A stretch of DNA of 64,000 nucleotides, from NCBI RefSeq assembly GCF_000983115.1, contig NZ_CGIH01000004.1, forward strand, positions 157,458 to 221,457, in the 5' to 3' direction. Under the pieces are notes generated by a model. The model saw only the letters and a program-made list of their open reading frames with translations. It was not told the origin of the DNA and searched no databases. Made by a program: the position numbers and the translations under genes. Below are positions 19,878-30,234 of this stretch, piece by piece (position 1 is the stretch's first letter; the number at the start of each line of letters is the position of its first letter). This DNA comes from Syntrophomonas zehnderi OL-4. GTDB lineage: Bacteria > Bacillota > Syntrophomonadia > Syntrophomonadales > Syntrophomonadaceae.

Positions 19878-20567
19878 ATGATAATAATCAAGCCTCAGAT
19901 ATATGTCCCCCAGGATGCACTTTCCGACCGGATATCAACCAGATTGGAACGCTATGCCCGGGTTTGTTACAAATCGGAGGATAAAATGAGTTCTGGCGGC
20001 AACCCGGATTTTTTAAAAAGCAAGGTAAGAATGGGACATGAATCAATTATAGAACATGAGAAAGCAACGGTTATGTTGATAATCGACCGGGGGGTATCCC
20101 ACGAACTGGTACGGCACCGGGTAGGCGCTGCCTACAGCCAGGAATCAACCCGCTATTGCTCCTATAACCAGGATAAGTTTGGAAATGAAATAACGGTTAT
20201 TGAGCCGTATTTTCTGCATGATAAACCAGAAGCTTATGCATTATGGCTGCAAAGCTGTCAGGTAATTGAGAAAAACTATATGCAGATGCTTGCCCAAGGT
20301 TGTTCAGCCCAGGAAGCACGCTCTGTTTTGCCTAATTCACTCAAGACAGAAATTGTGGTTACCTTTAATATGCGGGAATGGCGCCACTTTTTCCGCTTGC
20401 GTTGCGATCAGGCAGCTCACCCGCAGATGCGTCAGGTAGCGATCCCCTTGCTTTTATTCTTTAAGGAAAAACTGCCGGAGCTCTTTGAGGATATAGAATT
20501 TGATCGTAGTTTTCCTGCCCGGCATTATGCGGAATTAATTATAACCGATGATCTGTTTACTATCTGA
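19878..20567 (+). CDS. thyX: Flavin-dependent thymidylate synthase
   Basis: The 229-residue ThyX makes dTMP from dUMP using FAD, NADPH and methylene-THF. The ThyX signature is 'ELVRHRVGAAYSQESTRYC' near residues 76-94; the active-site Ser and Arg (ESTR) are kept, but compared with the usual RHRxxSxxxxSxR spacing there seems to be one extra residue after RHR. A second conserved region is 'EWRHFFRLRCDQAAHPQMRQV' region near 170-190. It has a good aaggagg site and follows mrnC, as in other Clostridia. Confidence 0.94.
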   Translation: MIIIKPQIYVPQDALSDRISTRLERYARVCYKSEDKMSSGGNPDFLKSKVRMGHESIIEHEKATVMLIIDRGVSHELVRHRVGAAYSQESTRYCSYNQDKFGNEITVIEPYFLHDKPEAYALWLQSCQVIEKNYMQMLAQGCSAQEARSVLPNSLKTEIVVTFNMREWRHFFRLRCDQAAHPQMRQVAIPLLLFFKEKLPELFEDIEFDRSFPARHYAELIITDDLFTI

Positions 20568-20828
20568 CATCTTTAAACGACTGCTTTTTCCAAGGAGCTT
20601 TCCCAAACAGTCGGCAGCAGATCACAATTCCAAGATATATTGCGTTTACGTCAGAAAATGCACCGACTTATTTATTTAAAGAACAATTTAAAGATACAGT
20701 AGTATAAAACCTGATACATAGGATCACCCGAGTATGGTAATCTATAACTAGATGGCTTCTCGGGCGGTCTGCTTTATACCAAGAATAGTTAACAGATAAA
20801 AACACTTAACTTATTTAGGAGAACGCCC

Positions 20829-21575
20829 ATGAAGGAAAAATTAGCCGGAGTAAACAGTATAATGGAAGCACTGCGGGGCGGACGCCGGGTGCACAAGATT
20901 TATATTCAGGAAGGCCGCGGCGGCAAAAGGATTGGAGAACTTTTAAGTCTGGCCGCCAAACGCGGGGTTTTTTGCCAGTATGTCGAGAAAAACCAGCTGG
21001 ATAGAATGTATACCCAGGGCAACCATCAAGGGGTAGTGGCCCAGGTAGATGTTTATGAGTACAGCACCTTGGAAGAAATACTTGAATATGCGGCTATGCG
21101 CGGGGAAGCGGCCTTGGTGCTGCTTTTGGACGGTATAGAAGATCCCCAGAATTTGGGCTCAATTATCCGCAGCGCAGAATGTGCAGGCGTACACGGTATA
21201 GTTATCCCTCGTCATAATGCCTCTGCGATTACTCCAGCCGTTGCCCGGGCCTCTGCCGGAGCGGTTGAACATATGCGTATTGCCATGGAAACCAACCTTG
21301 TAACCAGTATTAAACGTCTCAAGGATTACGGTTTATGGATAGTCGCTGCCGACATGGAGGACAGTCAGGACTATTTTCGAGCTGCTATACCCAGTCCCAC
21401 CGCTGTAGTTATAGGGGGAGAGGGCAAAGGGATCCGCAGACTGGTCAAAGAGAAATGTGATTTGGTTGTAAAGATCCCCATGCGCGGGGCTTTAAATTCC
21501 CTTAATGCTTCCGTTGCCGCTGCTTTGCTTATCTATGAGATATTAAGGCAGCGCCAGGAAGAAAACCCGAATTGA
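20829..21575 (+). CDS. rlmB: 23S rRNA (guanosine-2'-O-)-methyltransferase RlmB
   Basis: A 248-residue SpoU/TrmH-family enzyme. An N-terminal substrate-binding domain (1-75) precedes a trefoil-knot methyltransferase domain with the motifs 'LDGIEDPQNLGSIIRSAE' near residue 101, 'VIGGEGKGIRRLVKEKCD' near 197 and 'IPMRGALNSLNASVAAALL' near 219. These bind S-adenosylmethionine. It precedes sigH, as in Bacillus, but the yacP/rae1 gene usually between them is absent. Confidence 0.94.
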   Translation: MKEKLAGVNSIMEALRGGRRVHKIYIQEGRGGKRIGELLSLAAKRGVFCQYVEKNQLDRMYTQGNHQGVVAQVDVYEYSTLEEILEYAAMRGEAALVLLLDGIEDPQNLGSIIRSAECAGVHGIVIPRHNASAITPAVARASAGAVEHMRIAMETNLVTSIKRLKDYGLWIVAADMEDSQDYFRAAIPSPTAVVIGGEGKGIRRLVKEKCDLVVKIPMRGALNSLNASVAAALLIYEILRQRQEENPN

Positions 21576-21614
21576 TTAAATAAAAAGGATTAATATTTCC
21601 CAAAAGAAGGGTTC

Positions 21615-21643
21615 TTGACGGGTGAGCCACTTGCCGCTATAAT
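21615..21643 (+). promoter_or_regulatory. Sigma-A promoter for sigH
   Basis: TTGACG, a 17-bp spacer and TATAAT, about 70 bp before the sigH GTG. Confidence 0.8.
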
Positions 21644-21709
21644 ATACTTGTCCATAGAGTCGCCATCGTTATGATTAATAGGATATTATAATTTTATGGA
21701 GGCGATTTA

Positions 21710-22366
21710 GTGATAAATTCTGTCGCTACGCAAAGAATATACATATCATATGCCGAAATGACAGATGAAGAAATAGTTGAACTAGCCCAGCAGGGAGATC
21801 AGTTTGCCATAGAATATCTGGTTGATAAGTACAAAAACTTTGTACGCGCGAAAGCCAGGTCTTATTTTTTAATCGGGGCAGACCGGGAGGATATAATTCA
21901 GGAAGGTATGATCGGTTTATTTAAAGCCATTCGCGATTATAATGGGGACAAGCTGACTTCGTTTAGAGCCTTTGCTGAATTATGTATTACCCGGCAAATT
22001 ATTACGGCCATTAAAACCGCCACCCGACAAAAACATATTCCTCTTAACTCCTATATCTCCTTAAACAAACCGGTCTATGATGAAGAATCAGACCGCACCC
22101 TGATGGACATTATTACCACCAACAAGATTACCAACCCCGAGGAAATCATCATCAGCCGTGAAGAATTCGTATTTATTGAGAAGAAGATGGGGGAAATATT
22201 AAGCACCCTGGAATGGAAAGTGCTTATGGCTTACCTGGAAGGTAAGTCCTACCAGGAAATAGCAGTGGAACTCAAACGCCATGTAAAATCTATCGACAAT
22301 GCACTGCAGCGGGTGAAAAGGAAACTAGAGAAATACCTGGAAGATCGTAGCGAGATCAACATATAG
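21710..22366 (+). CDS. sigH: RNA polymerase sigma-H factor
   Basis: 218 residues. The sigma-70 region 2 core is 'FAIEYLVDKYKNFVRAKARSYF...EDIIQEGMIGLFKAIRDY' near 35-80, and region 4 holds the helix-turn-helix 'EGKSYQEIAVELKRHVKSID' near 180-200. SigH drives the transition to stationary phase and sporulation. It starts at GTG with tggaggcg upstream and has its own vegetative promoter. Confidence 0.95.
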   Translation: MINSVATQRIYISYAEMTDEEIVELAQQGDQFAIEYLVDKYKNFVRAKARSYFLIGADREDIIQEGMIGLFKAIRDYNGDKLTSFRAFAELCITRQIITAIKTATRQKHIPLNSYISLNKPVYDEESDRTLMDIITTNKITNPEEIIISREEFVFIEKKMGEILSTLEWKVLMAYLEGKSYQEIAVELKRHVKSIDNALQRVKRKLEKYLEDRSEINI

Positions 22367-22433
22367 CCGAGCGTAAAAAGCCCTGCCTGTCGGGATTGCG
22401 GCTCAAAAACTTAAATTTAATTTTTAAGTACTA

Positions 22434-22462
22434 TTGACTTTGAATAGCTCAGCATATAGAAT
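22434..22462 (+). promoter_or_regulatory. Promoter of the tRNA cluster
   Basis: TTGACT, a 17-bp spacer and TAGAAT, ending 12 bp before the first tRNA. Confidence 0.65.
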
Positions 22463-22474
22463 ATTACTTGCTGA

Positions 22475-22549
22475 GCCGAGCTAGCTCAACGGTAGAGCAG
22501 CTGATTTGTAATCAGCAGGTTGCGGGTTCAAATCCTGTGCTCGGCTCCA
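22475..22549 (+). tRNA. tRNA-Thr (TGT)
   Basis: The acceptor stem gccgagc/gctcggc closes, the anticodon loop is tttgtaa with TGT, and CCA is encoded. Confidence 0.95.
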
Positions 22550-22559
22550 AAAACTTCAT

Positions 22560-22644
22560 GGAGGGATACCCAAGCGGCCAAAGGGGGCAGACTGTAAATC
22601 TGTTGTCGACGACTTCGAAGGTTCGAATCCTTCTCCCTCCACCA
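22560..22644 (+). tRNA. tRNA-Tyr (GTA)
   Basis: 85 nt with a long variable arm, as expected for bacterial tRNA-Tyr. Acceptor ggaggga/tccctcc, anticodon loop ctgtaaa with GTA, CCA encoded. Confidence 0.95.
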
Positions 22645-22651
22645 TTAGCAA

Positions 22652-22727
<76 letters not shown>

Positions 22728-22738
22728 TAAAAACAATT

Positions 22739-22814
22739 GCCCTTATAGCTCAGTCGGCAGAGCGCATCCTTGGTAAGGATGAGGTCACCGGTTCAAGTCC
22801 GGTTAAGGGCTCCA
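22739..22814 (+). tRNA. tRNA-Thr (GGT)
   Basis: Acceptor gccctta/taagggc, anticodon loop ttggtaa with GGT, CCA encoded. Confidence 0.95.
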
Positions 22815-22817
22815 TCT

Positions 22818-22894
22818 GGCGGTGTAGCTCAGCTGGCTAGAGCATACGGTTCATACCCGTAGGGTCGTGGGTTCAAATCCCTCCGCCGCTACCA
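22818..22894 (+). tRNA. Elongator tRNA-Met (CAT)
   Basis: Acceptor ggcggtg pairs with cgccgct (one G-U pair); the anticodon loop ttcatac carries CAT and CCA is encoded. The body resembles elongator Met rather than the lysidine Ile tRNA, though CAT alone cannot separate them. Confidence 0.88.
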
Positions 22895-22908
22895 TAAATA
22901 TAAACCGT

Positions 22909-22945
22909 AAAGGAGCAGGATTTAAATCCTACTCCTTTTATTTTG
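22909..22945 (+). terminator. Terminator after the tRNA cluster
   Basis: Arms aaggagcaggattt and aaatcctactcctt (one mismatch) are followed by ttattttg. Confidence 0.75.
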
Positions 22946-22969
22946 TTCAGCTTTTGGGTAGAATATAAT
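22943..22969 (+). promoter_or_regulatory. Candidate tuf promoter
   Basis: TATAAT at 22964-22969 is good; the best -35 (TTGTTC at 22943) has a short 15-bp spacer. Confidence 0.4.
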
Positions 22970-23031
22970 GAGTATGCCTAAAAAGCATTCATTATTAAAT
23001 ATCACGATTAAAAGGAAAGGTGAGAAAAAAG

Positions 23032-24231
23032 ATGGCAAAGGCAAAATATGAAAGAAGCAAACCTCATCTTAACATTGGCACGATAGGACACGTAGACCAC
23101 GGCAAGACAACGTTGACAGCGGCAATCACGTTAACCCTGTCCCAGACAGGCGGGGCAGTTGCAACTTCATATGCAGATATAGACAAAGCCCCGGAAGAAA
23201 GAGAAAGAGGTATAACGATAAATACCTCCCACGTAGAATACCAGACTGAGACCAGACATTACGCACATGTAGACTGCCCGGGTCATGCTGACTACATAAA
23301 GAACATGATCACCGGAGCAGCCCAGATGGATGGTTCCATATTGGTAGTATCGTCAGCAGACGGCCCCATGCCTCAGACCAGGGAACACATCGTGCTCTCC
23401 AGGCAGGTGGGAGTGCACCACATAGTAGTATTCATGAACAAAACCGACATGGTAGACGATGAAGAACTGCTCGAACTGGTAGAGATGGAAATCAGAGAAC
23501 TATTAAGCACGTATGACTTTCCCGGAGATGACATCCCGGTCATAAAAGGTTCCGGTTTAAAAGCCTTAGAATGCGGTTGCGGCAGCAGAGACTGTGAGTG
23601 GTGTGGCCGCATATGGGAGTTAATGGATGCGGTGGACAGTTACGTTCCTCTGCCCGAAAGAGCAGTCGATAAACCCTTTTTAATGCCGATCGAGGACGTA
23701 TTCACCATAACCGGTCGTGGCACCGTAGTAACCGGCAGGGTAGAAAGAGGCCAGGTCAAGGTTGGAGACGAAACCGAGATAGTAGGGATGAGAGAAGAGA
23801 TCAGAAAACACATAGTAACAGGCGTAGAGATGTTTAGAAAACTATTAGACTATGCCGAAGCCGGAGACAATATCGGCACCCTGTTAAGAGGACTGGACAG
23901 AAAAGACGTGGAAAGAGGCATGGTATTAGCCAAACCAGGCAGCATCAAGCCCTTAACCAAGTTCAAAGGTGAAGTATACGTACTGTCCAAAGAAGAAGGC
24001 GGTCGCCATACCCCGTTCTTTGGTGGCTACAGACCCCAGTTTTACTTCCGGACAACAGATGTGACCGGCGTAATCCAGTTACCCGAAGGCGTAGAAATGG
24101 TAATGCCCGGTGATAACATTCAGATGTCCATAGAACTGATAACCCCGATTGCCATTGAAGAAGGCTTAAGATTTGCAATAAGAGAAGGCGGCAGAACAGT
24201 TGGTTCCGGAGTTGTTACCAGCATTGACTAA
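23032..24231 (+). CDS. tuf: Elongation factor Tu
   Basis: 399 residues. The GTPase motifs are G1 'GHVDHGKTT' near 19, G2 'ERERGITI' near 55, G3 'DCPGH' near 81 and G4 'NKTD' near 136; beta-barrel domains II and III follow. An insertion after 'SGLKALE' carries four cysteines (C181, C183, C188, C191), absent from E. coli EF-Tu and possibly metal-binding. I chose the ATG at 23032, 8 nt after ggtga; an in-frame start 12 nt earlier lies on that site. It follows five tRNAs and precedes rpsJ directly, without fusA. Confidence 0.97.
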   Translation: MAKAKYERSKPHLNIGTIGHVDHGKTTLTAAITLTLSQTGGAVATSYADIDKAPEERERGITINTSHVEYQTETRHYAHVDCPGHADYIKNMITGAAQMDGSILVVSSADGPMPQTREHIVLSRQVGVHHIVVFMNKTDMVDDEELLELVEMEIRELLSTYDFPGDDIPVIKGSGLKALECGCGSRDCEWCGRIWELMDAVDSYVPLPERAVDKPFLMPIEDVFTITGRGTVVTGRVERGQVKVGDETEIVGMREEIRKHIVTGVEMFRKLLDYAEAGDNIGTLLRGLDRKDVERGMVLAKPGSIKPLTKFKGEVYVLSKEEGGRHTPFFGGYRPQFYFRTTDVTGVIQLPEGVEMVMPGDNIQMSIELITPIAIEEGLRFAIREGGRTVGSGVVTSID

Positions 24232-24251
24232 ATAATAAAACACCAGCCAGC

Positions 24252-24281
24252 GGGATAAGGGATCATAGGGTCCTTTATCCC
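24252..24281 (+). terminator. Hairpin between tuf and rpsJ
   Basis: Arms gggataagg and cctttatccc enclose a ten-base loop. No T tract follows, so it may be a partial terminator or a leader structure of the S10 operon. Confidence 0.5.
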
Positions 24282-24336
24282 CAAACACGAGGATGCGTGT
24301 AAAGAATGAGCCCAGGCTAAGGAGGTTTAAAATAGA

Positions 24337-24648
24337 GTGAGTGGCCAGCAAAAAGTTAGAATTCGTTTAAAGGCATTCGATCACAAACTCCTGGATCAAT
24401 CATCCCAGAAGATTGTGGAAACAGCTAAAAAAAATGGAGCCACTGTATCCGGACCTATTCCCCTGCCGACCGAAAAAAGTATCTATACGATCCTGCGGTC
24501 GCCTCATGTGAATAAGGATTCACGGGAACAGTTTGAAATGCGTACCCATAAAAGACTCATAGACATACTGGATCCTAATCCCAAAACTATCGATGCTCTT
24601 ATGCACCTGGATTTGCCTTCCGGCGTAGACATAGAGATCAAGTTATAG
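24337..24648 (+). CDS. rpsJ: 30S ribosomal protein S10
   Basis: The 103-residue S10 (NusE) is part of the 30S head and the NusB antitermination complex. Family segments '[16 protein letters not shown]' and '[19 protein letters not shown]' are clear. It starts at GTG after aaggagg and is the first gene of the S10 operon; rplC follows after 134 nt. Confidence 0.97.
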   Translation: MSGQQKVRIRLKAFDHKLLDQSSQKIVETAKKNGATVSGPIPLPTEKSIYTILRSPHVNKDSREQFEMRTHKRLIDILDPNPKTIDALMHLDLPSGVDIEIKL

Positions 24649-24782
24649 GTGAGGAACCGGTGCTTAAAGACCAGTGGGAAAAGTGGTCTTAAGGCGGCAA
24701 AAACCCGGATAAAAATTAGAGGCGATGTTGGAGATCCCACTTTCAACCGCTCGCCATAATTCTGAGCCAGGAGGTAATCAAG

Positions 24783-25421
24783 GTGACAAGCAAATTGAAG
24801 AAAGCCCTCATGGGCACCAAGGTGGGCATGACCCAGGTATTCGATGAAACCGGCCGGGCGGTACCGGTCACGGTTGTAGAAGCCAGCCCGAATGTAGTGC
24901 TGCAAAAGAAGACGATCGCCAATGATGGGTACAACGCGCTGCAGGTAGGCTATGGTGAAATCAGGGAAAGACTGGTAAACAAACCGGAAACGGGCCACTT
25001 TAAGAAGGCCAATGTAAAACCTTTACGATATATAAGAGAATTCCGTATAGATAACGTAGACGATTATGACATTGGAGCTGAATTCAATGTAGATCTGTTT
25101 GCTCCCGGGGATATCGTTGATGTAGTGGGCACATCCAAAGGCAAAGGCTTTGCCGGAGCAGTTAAGCGCCATAACTTTGCCCGTGGAGCCATGGGCCATG
25201 GTTCCAAGTATCATCGCAGACCAGGCTCCCTGGCGGCCAAGGGGCCAGCCCGCGTTTTCAAAGGGCGGAAGTTGCCCGGAAGATTAGGAAGAGAACGGGT
25301 TACCGTGCAATGTTTACAAATCGTTAAGGTCTACCCCGAAAAAAACCTTATCCTGATCAAGGGTGCAATACCCGGCCCCAGAAAAGGTCTGGTTATTATT
25401 AAGAATTCTGTCAAGGCATAG
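24783..25421 (+). CDS. rplC: 50S ribosomal protein L3
   Basis: 212 residues. '[12 protein letters not shown]' at the N-terminus and the central extension '[18 protein letters not shown]', which reaches toward the peptidyl transferase centre, identify it. It starts at GTG after aggaggt. Confidence 0.97.
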   Translation: MTSKLKKALMGTKVGMTQVFDETGRAVPVTVVEASPNVVLQKKTIANDGYNALQVGYGEIRERLVNKPETGHFKKANVKPLRYIREFRIDNVDDYDIGAEFNVDLFAPGDIVDVVGTSKGKGFAGAVKRHNFARGAMGHGSKYHRRPGSLAAKGPARVFKGRKLPGRLGRERVTVQCLQIVKVYPEKNLILIKGAIPGPRKGLVIIKNSVKA

Positions 25422-25445
25422 CTTTATGAGAAGGAGGTTAGGAAG

Positions 25446-26069
25446 ATGCCTAAAGTTGCGGTATATAACATGGCCGGGGCCCAGGTCGGAGAAATTGAAC
25501 TAAACGACAATGTTTTTGGTATAGAGCCTAATGAGGCAGTCATGTATGACTTTGTTAAGATGCAGCTTGCCAATAAGCGTCAGGGTACATCTTCAACCAA
25601 AACCAGGACTGAAGTAAGAGGTGGAGGTAGAAAACCCTGGAGACAAAAGGGAACCGGACGTGCACGGGTAGGCAGTAGCAGGAATCCGGTTTGGAGAGGC
25701 GGCGGAATAGCATTTGGCCCCAAACCCAGAGATTATTCCTACAGGCTACCCCAGAAGGTAAGAAGGTTAGCGCTAAAGTCAGCCCTGTCTACCAAGGCAC
25801 TTGATAATAAGATTGTAGTAGTGGACGAACTGAATTTTGAGCAGCCGAAAACCAAAATGATGGTTCAGGCCCTGGAAGCCTTAAAGGTAGGCAAAAAGAC
25901 ACTAGTTGTAACTGCAGATGGTAACGTGAATGTGACTAAATCAGCCAGAAATATAGAAGGCGTAAAACCTTTAAGAGCGGATTTCATTAACGTTTACGAT
26001 ATTTTAAAATACGATACCCTGCTCATTACCAGGGATGCAGTTGCCATGGTAGAGGAGGTATTTGCCTAA
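25446..26069 (+). CDS. rplD: 50S ribosomal protein L4
   Basis: 207 residues. The exit-tunnel loop '[20 protein letters not shown]' near 55-75 is diagnostic. In some bacteria L4 represses the S10 operon; no such leader is proven here. It is two nucleotides from rplW. Confidence 0.97.
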   Translation: MPKVAVYNMAGAQVGEIELNDNVFGIEPNEAVMYDFVKMQLANKRQGTSSTKTRTEVRGGGRKPWRQKGTGRARVGSSRNPVWRGGGIAFGPKPRDYSYRLPQKVRRLALKSALSTKALDNKIVVVDELNFEQPKTKMMVQALEALKVGKKTLVVTADGNVNVTKSARNIEGVKPLRADFINVYDILKYDTLLITRDAVAMVEEVFA

Positions 26070-26071
26070 TC

Positions 26072-26359
26072 ATGAGAGACTACAGAGATATAATTATCAA
26101 ACCGGTAGTAACTGAAAAATCCATGGATCTGCTGGCTGATAATAAATACACCTTTATTGTAGATAAGAAAGCCAACAAAACCGAAATAAAAAACGCCGTT
26201 GAAAATATATTTAAGGTCAGGGTTGAGCAGGTATATACCATGAATGTAAAGGGCAAACCCAAGCGGATGGGACGATTTGAAGGTAAGAGACCTGATCGCA
26301 AGAAGGCGATAGTTACCCTCAAGCCCGGCTATAAGATTAAACTGTTTGAAGGAATGTAG
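26072..26359 (+). CDS. rplW: 50S ribosomal protein L23
   Basis: The 95-residue protein lies at the tunnel exit and docks trigger factor and SRP. '[14 protein letters not shown]' and '[19 protein letters not shown]' are typical. Confidence 0.97.
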   Translation: MRDYRDIIIKPVVTEKSMDLLADNKYTFIVDKKANKTEIKNAVENIFKVRVEQVYTMNVKGKPKRMGRFEGKRPDRKKAIVTLKPGYKIKLFEGM

Positions 26360-26404
26360 ACCAAGCGCAATGCTAAATTAGATTAGATCGGGAGGATTGT
26401 TCCG

Positions 26405-27229
26405 ATGAGTGTAAAAAAATATAGACCAACTACCCCAAGTAGAAGACATATGACCGTAATGACCTTCGAAGAAATAACCAGGAGTGAACCGGAAAAAGGT
26501 CTTACTACCAGTTTAAAGCGCAAAGCCGGCCGTAATGTTAACGGACGGATAACAGTCAGGCACCGAGGGGGAGGACATAAAAGACTCTACCGGGTAATTG
26601 ATTTTAAACGCATCAAAGATGGTGTTCCGGCGAAAGTAGCAGCGATTGAGTATGATCCCAATCGTTCAGCCAATATTGCCCTCCTGCATTATGCAGATGG
26701 TGCCAAGGCTTATATCATTGCACCGCATAATCTTAAAGTCGGTGACACAGTCGAGTCAGGAGAAACAGCCGATATTAAAGTAGGCAACTCCTTGAAATTA
26801 AAAGATATTCCGGTGGGATCCTTAATCCACAATATCGAAATGAGACCGGGTAAAGGCGGACAATTGGCACGCTCCGCCGGTGCGGTAGCACAATTGATGG
26901 CCAAGGAAGGAGCCTATGCTCATATCAGACTTCCTTCCGGGGAGGTCAGACTGGTTCATATCAATTGCCGGGCTACCATTGGCCAGGTCGGGAATGTGGA
27001 ACATGAAAATATCACTATCGGCAAAGCCGGCAGATCCCGCTGGTTAGGGAACCGACCTGCGGTTAGAGGCTCGGTTATGAATCCGGTTGACCATCCTCAT
27101 GGCGGCGGCGAGGGTCGGGCGCCCATAGGAAGAAAATATCCGGTTTCCCCCTGGGGTAAAATCGCCATTGGCGGCAAGACCCGTAAGAAAAAGCCCTCAG
27201 ACAATATGATTGTTCGCAAACGCAAGTAA
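26405..27229 (+). CDS. rplB: 50S ribosomal protein L2
   Basis: 274 residues. The basic N-terminal stretch, '[17 protein letters not shown]' and the conserved C-terminal '[20 protein letters not shown]' (including the His needed near the peptidyl transferase centre) are intact. Confidence 0.98.
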   Translation: MSVKKYRPTTPSRRHMTVMTFEEITRSEPEKGLTTSLKRKAGRNVNGRITVRHRGGGHKRLYRVIDFKRIKDGVPAKVAAIEYDPNRSANIALLHYADGAKAYIIAPHNLKVGDTVESGETADIKVGNSLKLKDIPVGSLIHNIEMRPGKGGQLARSAGAVAQLMAKEGAYAHIRLPSGEVRLVHINCRATIGQVGNVEHENITIGKAGRSRWLGNRPAVRGSVMNPVDHPHGGGEGRAPIGRKYPVSPWGKIAIGGKTRKKKPSDNMIVRKRK

Positions 27230-27246
27230 AGGAGGTCTTTCATTAA

Positions 27247-27531
27247 ATGGCTAGGTCGTTAAAAAAAGGACCTTATTGTGAGGAAAAACTCCTGGCTAAG
27301 GTTGAAGATATGAATGCCAGCGGACAGAAAAAGGTAATCAAAACCTGGTCCCGGCGTTCCACCATTATGCCCCAGATGGTCGGGCACACCCTGGCGGTAC
27401 ACGATGGACGCAGACATATACCCGTTTATATTACCGAAGATATGGTCGGTTTAAAATTGGGCGAATTTGCTCCTACCAGAACTTACCGTGGCCATGCTGG
27501 AAAATCAGAAAAATCGAGCAGATCAAGGTAG
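27247..27531 (+). CDS. rpsS: 30S ribosomal protein S19
   Basis: 94 residues, '[14 protein letters not shown]' to '[14 protein letters not shown]'. It forms a complex with S13 in the 30S head. aggaggt lies just upstream. Confidence 0.97.
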   Translation: MARSLKKGPYCEEKLLAKVEDMNASGQKKVIKTWSRRSTIMPQMVGHTLAVHDGRRHIPVYITEDMVGLKLGEFAPTRTYRGHAGKSEKSSRSR

Positions 27532-27548
27532 AGAGGAGGAACCTGATT

Positions 27549-27890
27549 ATGGAATCCAGAGCAATTGCTCGGTACTTGCGAGTATCTCCTTTAAAAGCAC
27601 GTCAGGTGGCCGATCTGGTTAGAGGTAAAGATGTAAGTGAAGCCTTGGGTATTTTAAGATATACCAACAAAAAATCTTCCCCCCTGATCAGTAAAGTAGT
27701 GCAATCTGCCGTAGCCAATGCAGAGCATAATTATGATATGGATTCAGACGCTTTATATATATCCGAGATATTAGTAAACGAAGGCCCGGTCTTAAAGAGA
27801 ATGAGGCCCAGAGCTTATGGCCGAGCCGACATTAGGCGTCATAGAACCAGTCATATTACCGTGGTGCTGCGCGAAAGGGAGGTTAAATAG
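27549..27890 (+). CDS. rplV: 50S ribosomal protein L22
   Basis: 113 residues. The tunnel-lining hairpin '[20 protein letters not shown]' near 82-101 is intact. The last base of its stop codon is the first base of the rpsC start. Confidence 0.97.
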   Translation: MESRAIARYLRVSPLKARQVADLVRGKDVSEALGILRYTNKKSSPLISKVVQSAVANAEHNYDMDSDALYISEILVNEGPVLKRMRPRAYGRADIRRHRTSHITVVLREREVK

Positions 27891-28564
27891 TGGGTCAGAA
27901 GGTTCATCCGAAAGGATTAAGAATCGGCATTATCAAAGATTGGGACTCCAATTGGTACGCTGACAGAGATTATGCCGATCTATTACACGAAGATTATAAA
28001 ATCAGAAGTATGATAAAAGAGCGCTTTTACGTTGCCGGTATATCCAAGGTAGAGATACAGCGAACCGGGAATCGGGTGCGTATTACGATTCATACCGCCA
28101 AGCCGGGTATCGTAATCGGGCGCGGCGGAACTGAAGTTGAAAAACTTAAACAGGATCTGACCAAACTTACCGGCAAGAACATTAATATTAATATCCAAGA
28201 GATTAAAAAACCAGAACTGGATGCCCAGATCGTTGCCGAGAATGTTGCCCAGCAGCTTGAGAAGAGGGTTTCTTTCCGCCGGGCAATGAAACAGGCTGTA
28301 AGCCGAACCATGCGGATGGGCGGAGAAGGTATGAAGATAGCCATTTCTGGTCGGCTGGGCGGTGCTGAGATAGCCAGAACCGAATGGTATGCTGAAGGAA
28401 AAGTACCCCTGCATACTTTAAGAGCCGATATTGATTATGGATTTGCCGAAGCCAATACAACCTATGGCAAAATTGGTATCAAGGTCTGGATAAATCGCGG
28501 TGAAGTAGCCCCTGAAGCCAAAAAAAGACCGCAAGAGAAACAAATGGAGGAGGCAGGTCAATAA
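27890..28564 (+). CDS. rpsC: 30S ribosomal protein S3
   Basis: 224 residues with a KH domain ('[19 protein letters not shown]' near 65-85). It helps form the mRNA entry channel and helicase site. GTG start overlapping rplV; the stop overlaps the rplP start. Confidence 0.97.
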   Translation: MGQKVHPKGLRIGIIKDWDSNWYADRDYADLLHEDYKIRSMIKERFYVAGISKVEIQRTGNRVRITIHTAKPGIVIGRGGTEVEKLKQDLTKLTGKNININIQEIKKPELDAQIVAENVAQQLEKRVSFRRAMKQAVSRTMRMGGEGMKIAISGRLGGAEIARTEWYAEGKVPLHTLRADIDYGFAEANTTYGKIGIKVWINRGEVAPEAKKRPQEKQMEEAGQ

Positions 28565-28998
28565 TGCTTACCCCTAAAAGAGTAAAATATAGAAAACAAC
28601 ATCGCCCTGCCTTAAAAGGTAAGGCTCAGAAAGGTAATACAGTGACTTACGGTGAATACGGCCTGCAAGCCTTGGAAGCAGCCTGGATCACAAATCGCCA
28701 GATTGAAGCAGCCCGTATTGCCATCAACAGATATATCAAAAGAGGCGGTAAACTCTGGATTAAAATATTCCCCGATCGTCCGATCACTGCCAAACCGGCT
28801 GAAACCCGTATGGGTAAGGGAAAAGGTTCACCCGAACAATGGGTGGCTGTAGTCAAACCAGGCCGGGTAATGTTTGAACTTGCTGGAGTTAACGAAGAAG
28901 TTGCCCGCGAGGCAATGCGTTTAGCATCTCACAAGCTTCCGGTAAAATGTAAGTTTGTAAAAAGAGAAGAAATGGATGGTGAGGTTAGTGATAGCTAA
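28564..28998 (+). CDS. rplP: 50S ribosomal protein L16
   Basis: 144 residues, '[14 protein letters not shown]' to '[12 protein letters not shown]'. It organises the A-site tRNA pocket of the 50S subunit. Confidence 0.97.
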   Translation: MLTPKRVKYRKQHRPALKGKAQKGNTVTYGEYGLQALEAAWITNRQIEAARIAINRYIKRGGKLWIKIFPDRPITAKPAETRMGKGKGSPEQWVAVVKPGRVMFELAGVNEEVAREAMRLASHKLPVKCKFVKREEMDGEVSDS

Positions 28999-29194
28999 GA
29001 AAATGAGAGAACTAACCGACGAGGAATTAGAAAGAAAAGTTTCCAGTTATAAAGAAGAATTATTCAACCTGCGTTTTCAGATGGCAACTGGTCAACTTGA
29101 TAATCCCATGAGAATAAGAGATGTAAGAAAAAACATCGCCAGATGCAAGACTGTATTACGGCAGCGGGAAATTTCGCGGGAGAGTAACGGATAA
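28988..29194 (+). CDS. rpmC: 50S ribosomal protein L29
   Basis: 68 residues, two long helices ('[20 protein letters not shown]'). I favour GTG 28988, which follows the ggtgagg site; it overlaps the rplP end by 11 nt. Upstream (28976) and downstream (29003) in-frame starts also exist. Confidence 0.92.
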   Translation: MIAKKMRELTDEELERKVSSYKEELFNLRFQMATGQLDNPMRIRDVRKNIARCKTVLRQREISRESNG

Positions 29195-29209
29195 AAAGGA
29201 GGTCTAAGG

Positions 29210-29479
29210 GTGGCTCAACATCAAGGCAACCGTAAAACCAGGATGGGCACGGTAACCAGCGACAAAATGGAAAAGACCATAACCGTTTCAGTAGAAACCG
29301 TACAGCAGCATCCTCTATACAAAAAGACCATAAAGACAAGTAAGAAATATAAAGTTCATGACGAAAATAACGAAGCCAAAACCGGTGATGTCGTAAAGAT
29401 CATGGAAACCCGCCCCTTAAGCAAGGACAAGAGATGGATACTCGTGGAAATTATTCAAAAAGCCAAGACTCTGCAATAG
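29210..29479 (+). CDS. rpsQ: 30S ribosomal protein S17
   Basis: 89 residues, OB-fold. '[19 protein letters not shown]' and '[17 protein letters not shown]' are family signatures. GTG start after aaggaggt. Confidence 0.97.
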   Translation: MAQHQGNRKTRMGTVTSDKMEKTITVSVETVQQHPLYKKTIKTSKKYKVHDENNEAKTGDVVKIMETRPLSKDKRWILVEIIQKAKTLQ

Positions 29480-29508
29480 TTCTGGTATATTGAAGGGAGG
29501 TTTAAACC

Positions 29509-29877
29509 GTGATTCAGCAGGAAACAGTTTTACAGGTAGGGGACAACACCGGGGCCAAACAGGTACTCTGTATAAAGATATTAGGCGGATCAAATCGAAA
29601 GTATGCTACGGTTGGAGATATCATTGTCGTGACTGTTAAAGAAGCAGCACCGAATGGCGTAGTAAAAAAAGGTGATGTCGTAAAAGCTGTAGTAGTAAGA
29701 ACCAAAAAGGAAATCAGAAGGCAAGACGGTTCCTATATTTCTTTTTCGGAAAATGCCGCCGTCATACTTGACGATAATGGAAACCCCAAAGGTACGCGTA
29801 TTTTTGGACCTGTAGCCAGGGAACTGAGGGATAAGAATTTCATGAAAATCATATCTCTGGCCCCCGAAGTGCTTTAG
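29509..29877 (+). CDS. rplN: 50S ribosomal protein L14
   Basis: 122 residues, '[20 protein letters not shown]' at the start and '[13 protein letters not shown]' near the end. GTG start after gggaggt. Confidence 0.97.
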   Translation: MIQQETVLQVGDNTGAKQVLCIKILGGSNRKYATVGDIIVVTVKEAAPNGVVKKGDVVKAVVVRTKKEIRRQDGSYISFSENAAVILDDNGNPKGTRIFGPVARELRDKNFMKIISLAPEVL

Positions 29878-29895
29878 TCGGTGGAGGTGTGAAGA

Positions 29896-30207
29896 ATGAA
29901 TATAAAAAAAGGTGATATTGTACTAGTGTTAACCGGCAAAGATGCCGGCCGCAAAGGAAAAGTATTAAAAGCGATACCTGCCCAAAATCGGGTAGTCGTT
30001 GAAGGGATAAATAAAGTCAAGAAGCATCAGCGCCCCACCCGGGCTATACCGCAGGGCGGCATCTTACAGGTAGAAACACCAATGAATGTATCCAACGTGA
30101 TGCTGGTGTGCGAAAAATGTAACCAACCAACGCGGATTGCCAAAGGATTTTTAGAAGATGGAACTAAGGTGAGGGTCTGCAAGAAATGCGGAGAGGTAGT
30201 AGACTAA
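29896..30207 (+). CDS. rplX: 50S ribosomal protein L24
   Basis: 103 residues with a KOW motif ('KKGDIVLVLTGKDAGRKGKV'). The C-terminus carries 'CEKC' and 'CKKC' pairs that look like a zinc ribbon, a variant known in some Firmicutes. Confidence 0.97.
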   Translation: MNIKKGDIVLVLTGKDAGRKGKVLKAIPAQNRVVVEGINKVKKHQRPTRAIPQGGILQVETPMNVSNVMLVCEKCNQPTRIAKGFLEDGTKVRVCKKCGEVVD

Positions 30208-30234
30208 GCTCCAAGAAGGGAGGCTAGCTATTAA

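Noticed and set aside
24504-24998. 164-codon antisense frame over rpsJ-rplC, and similar long antisense frames at 33157-33609 and 50429-50956
   Set aside because: They run opposite to well-identified ribosomal protein genes, have no ribosome sites and encode no recognisable domain.
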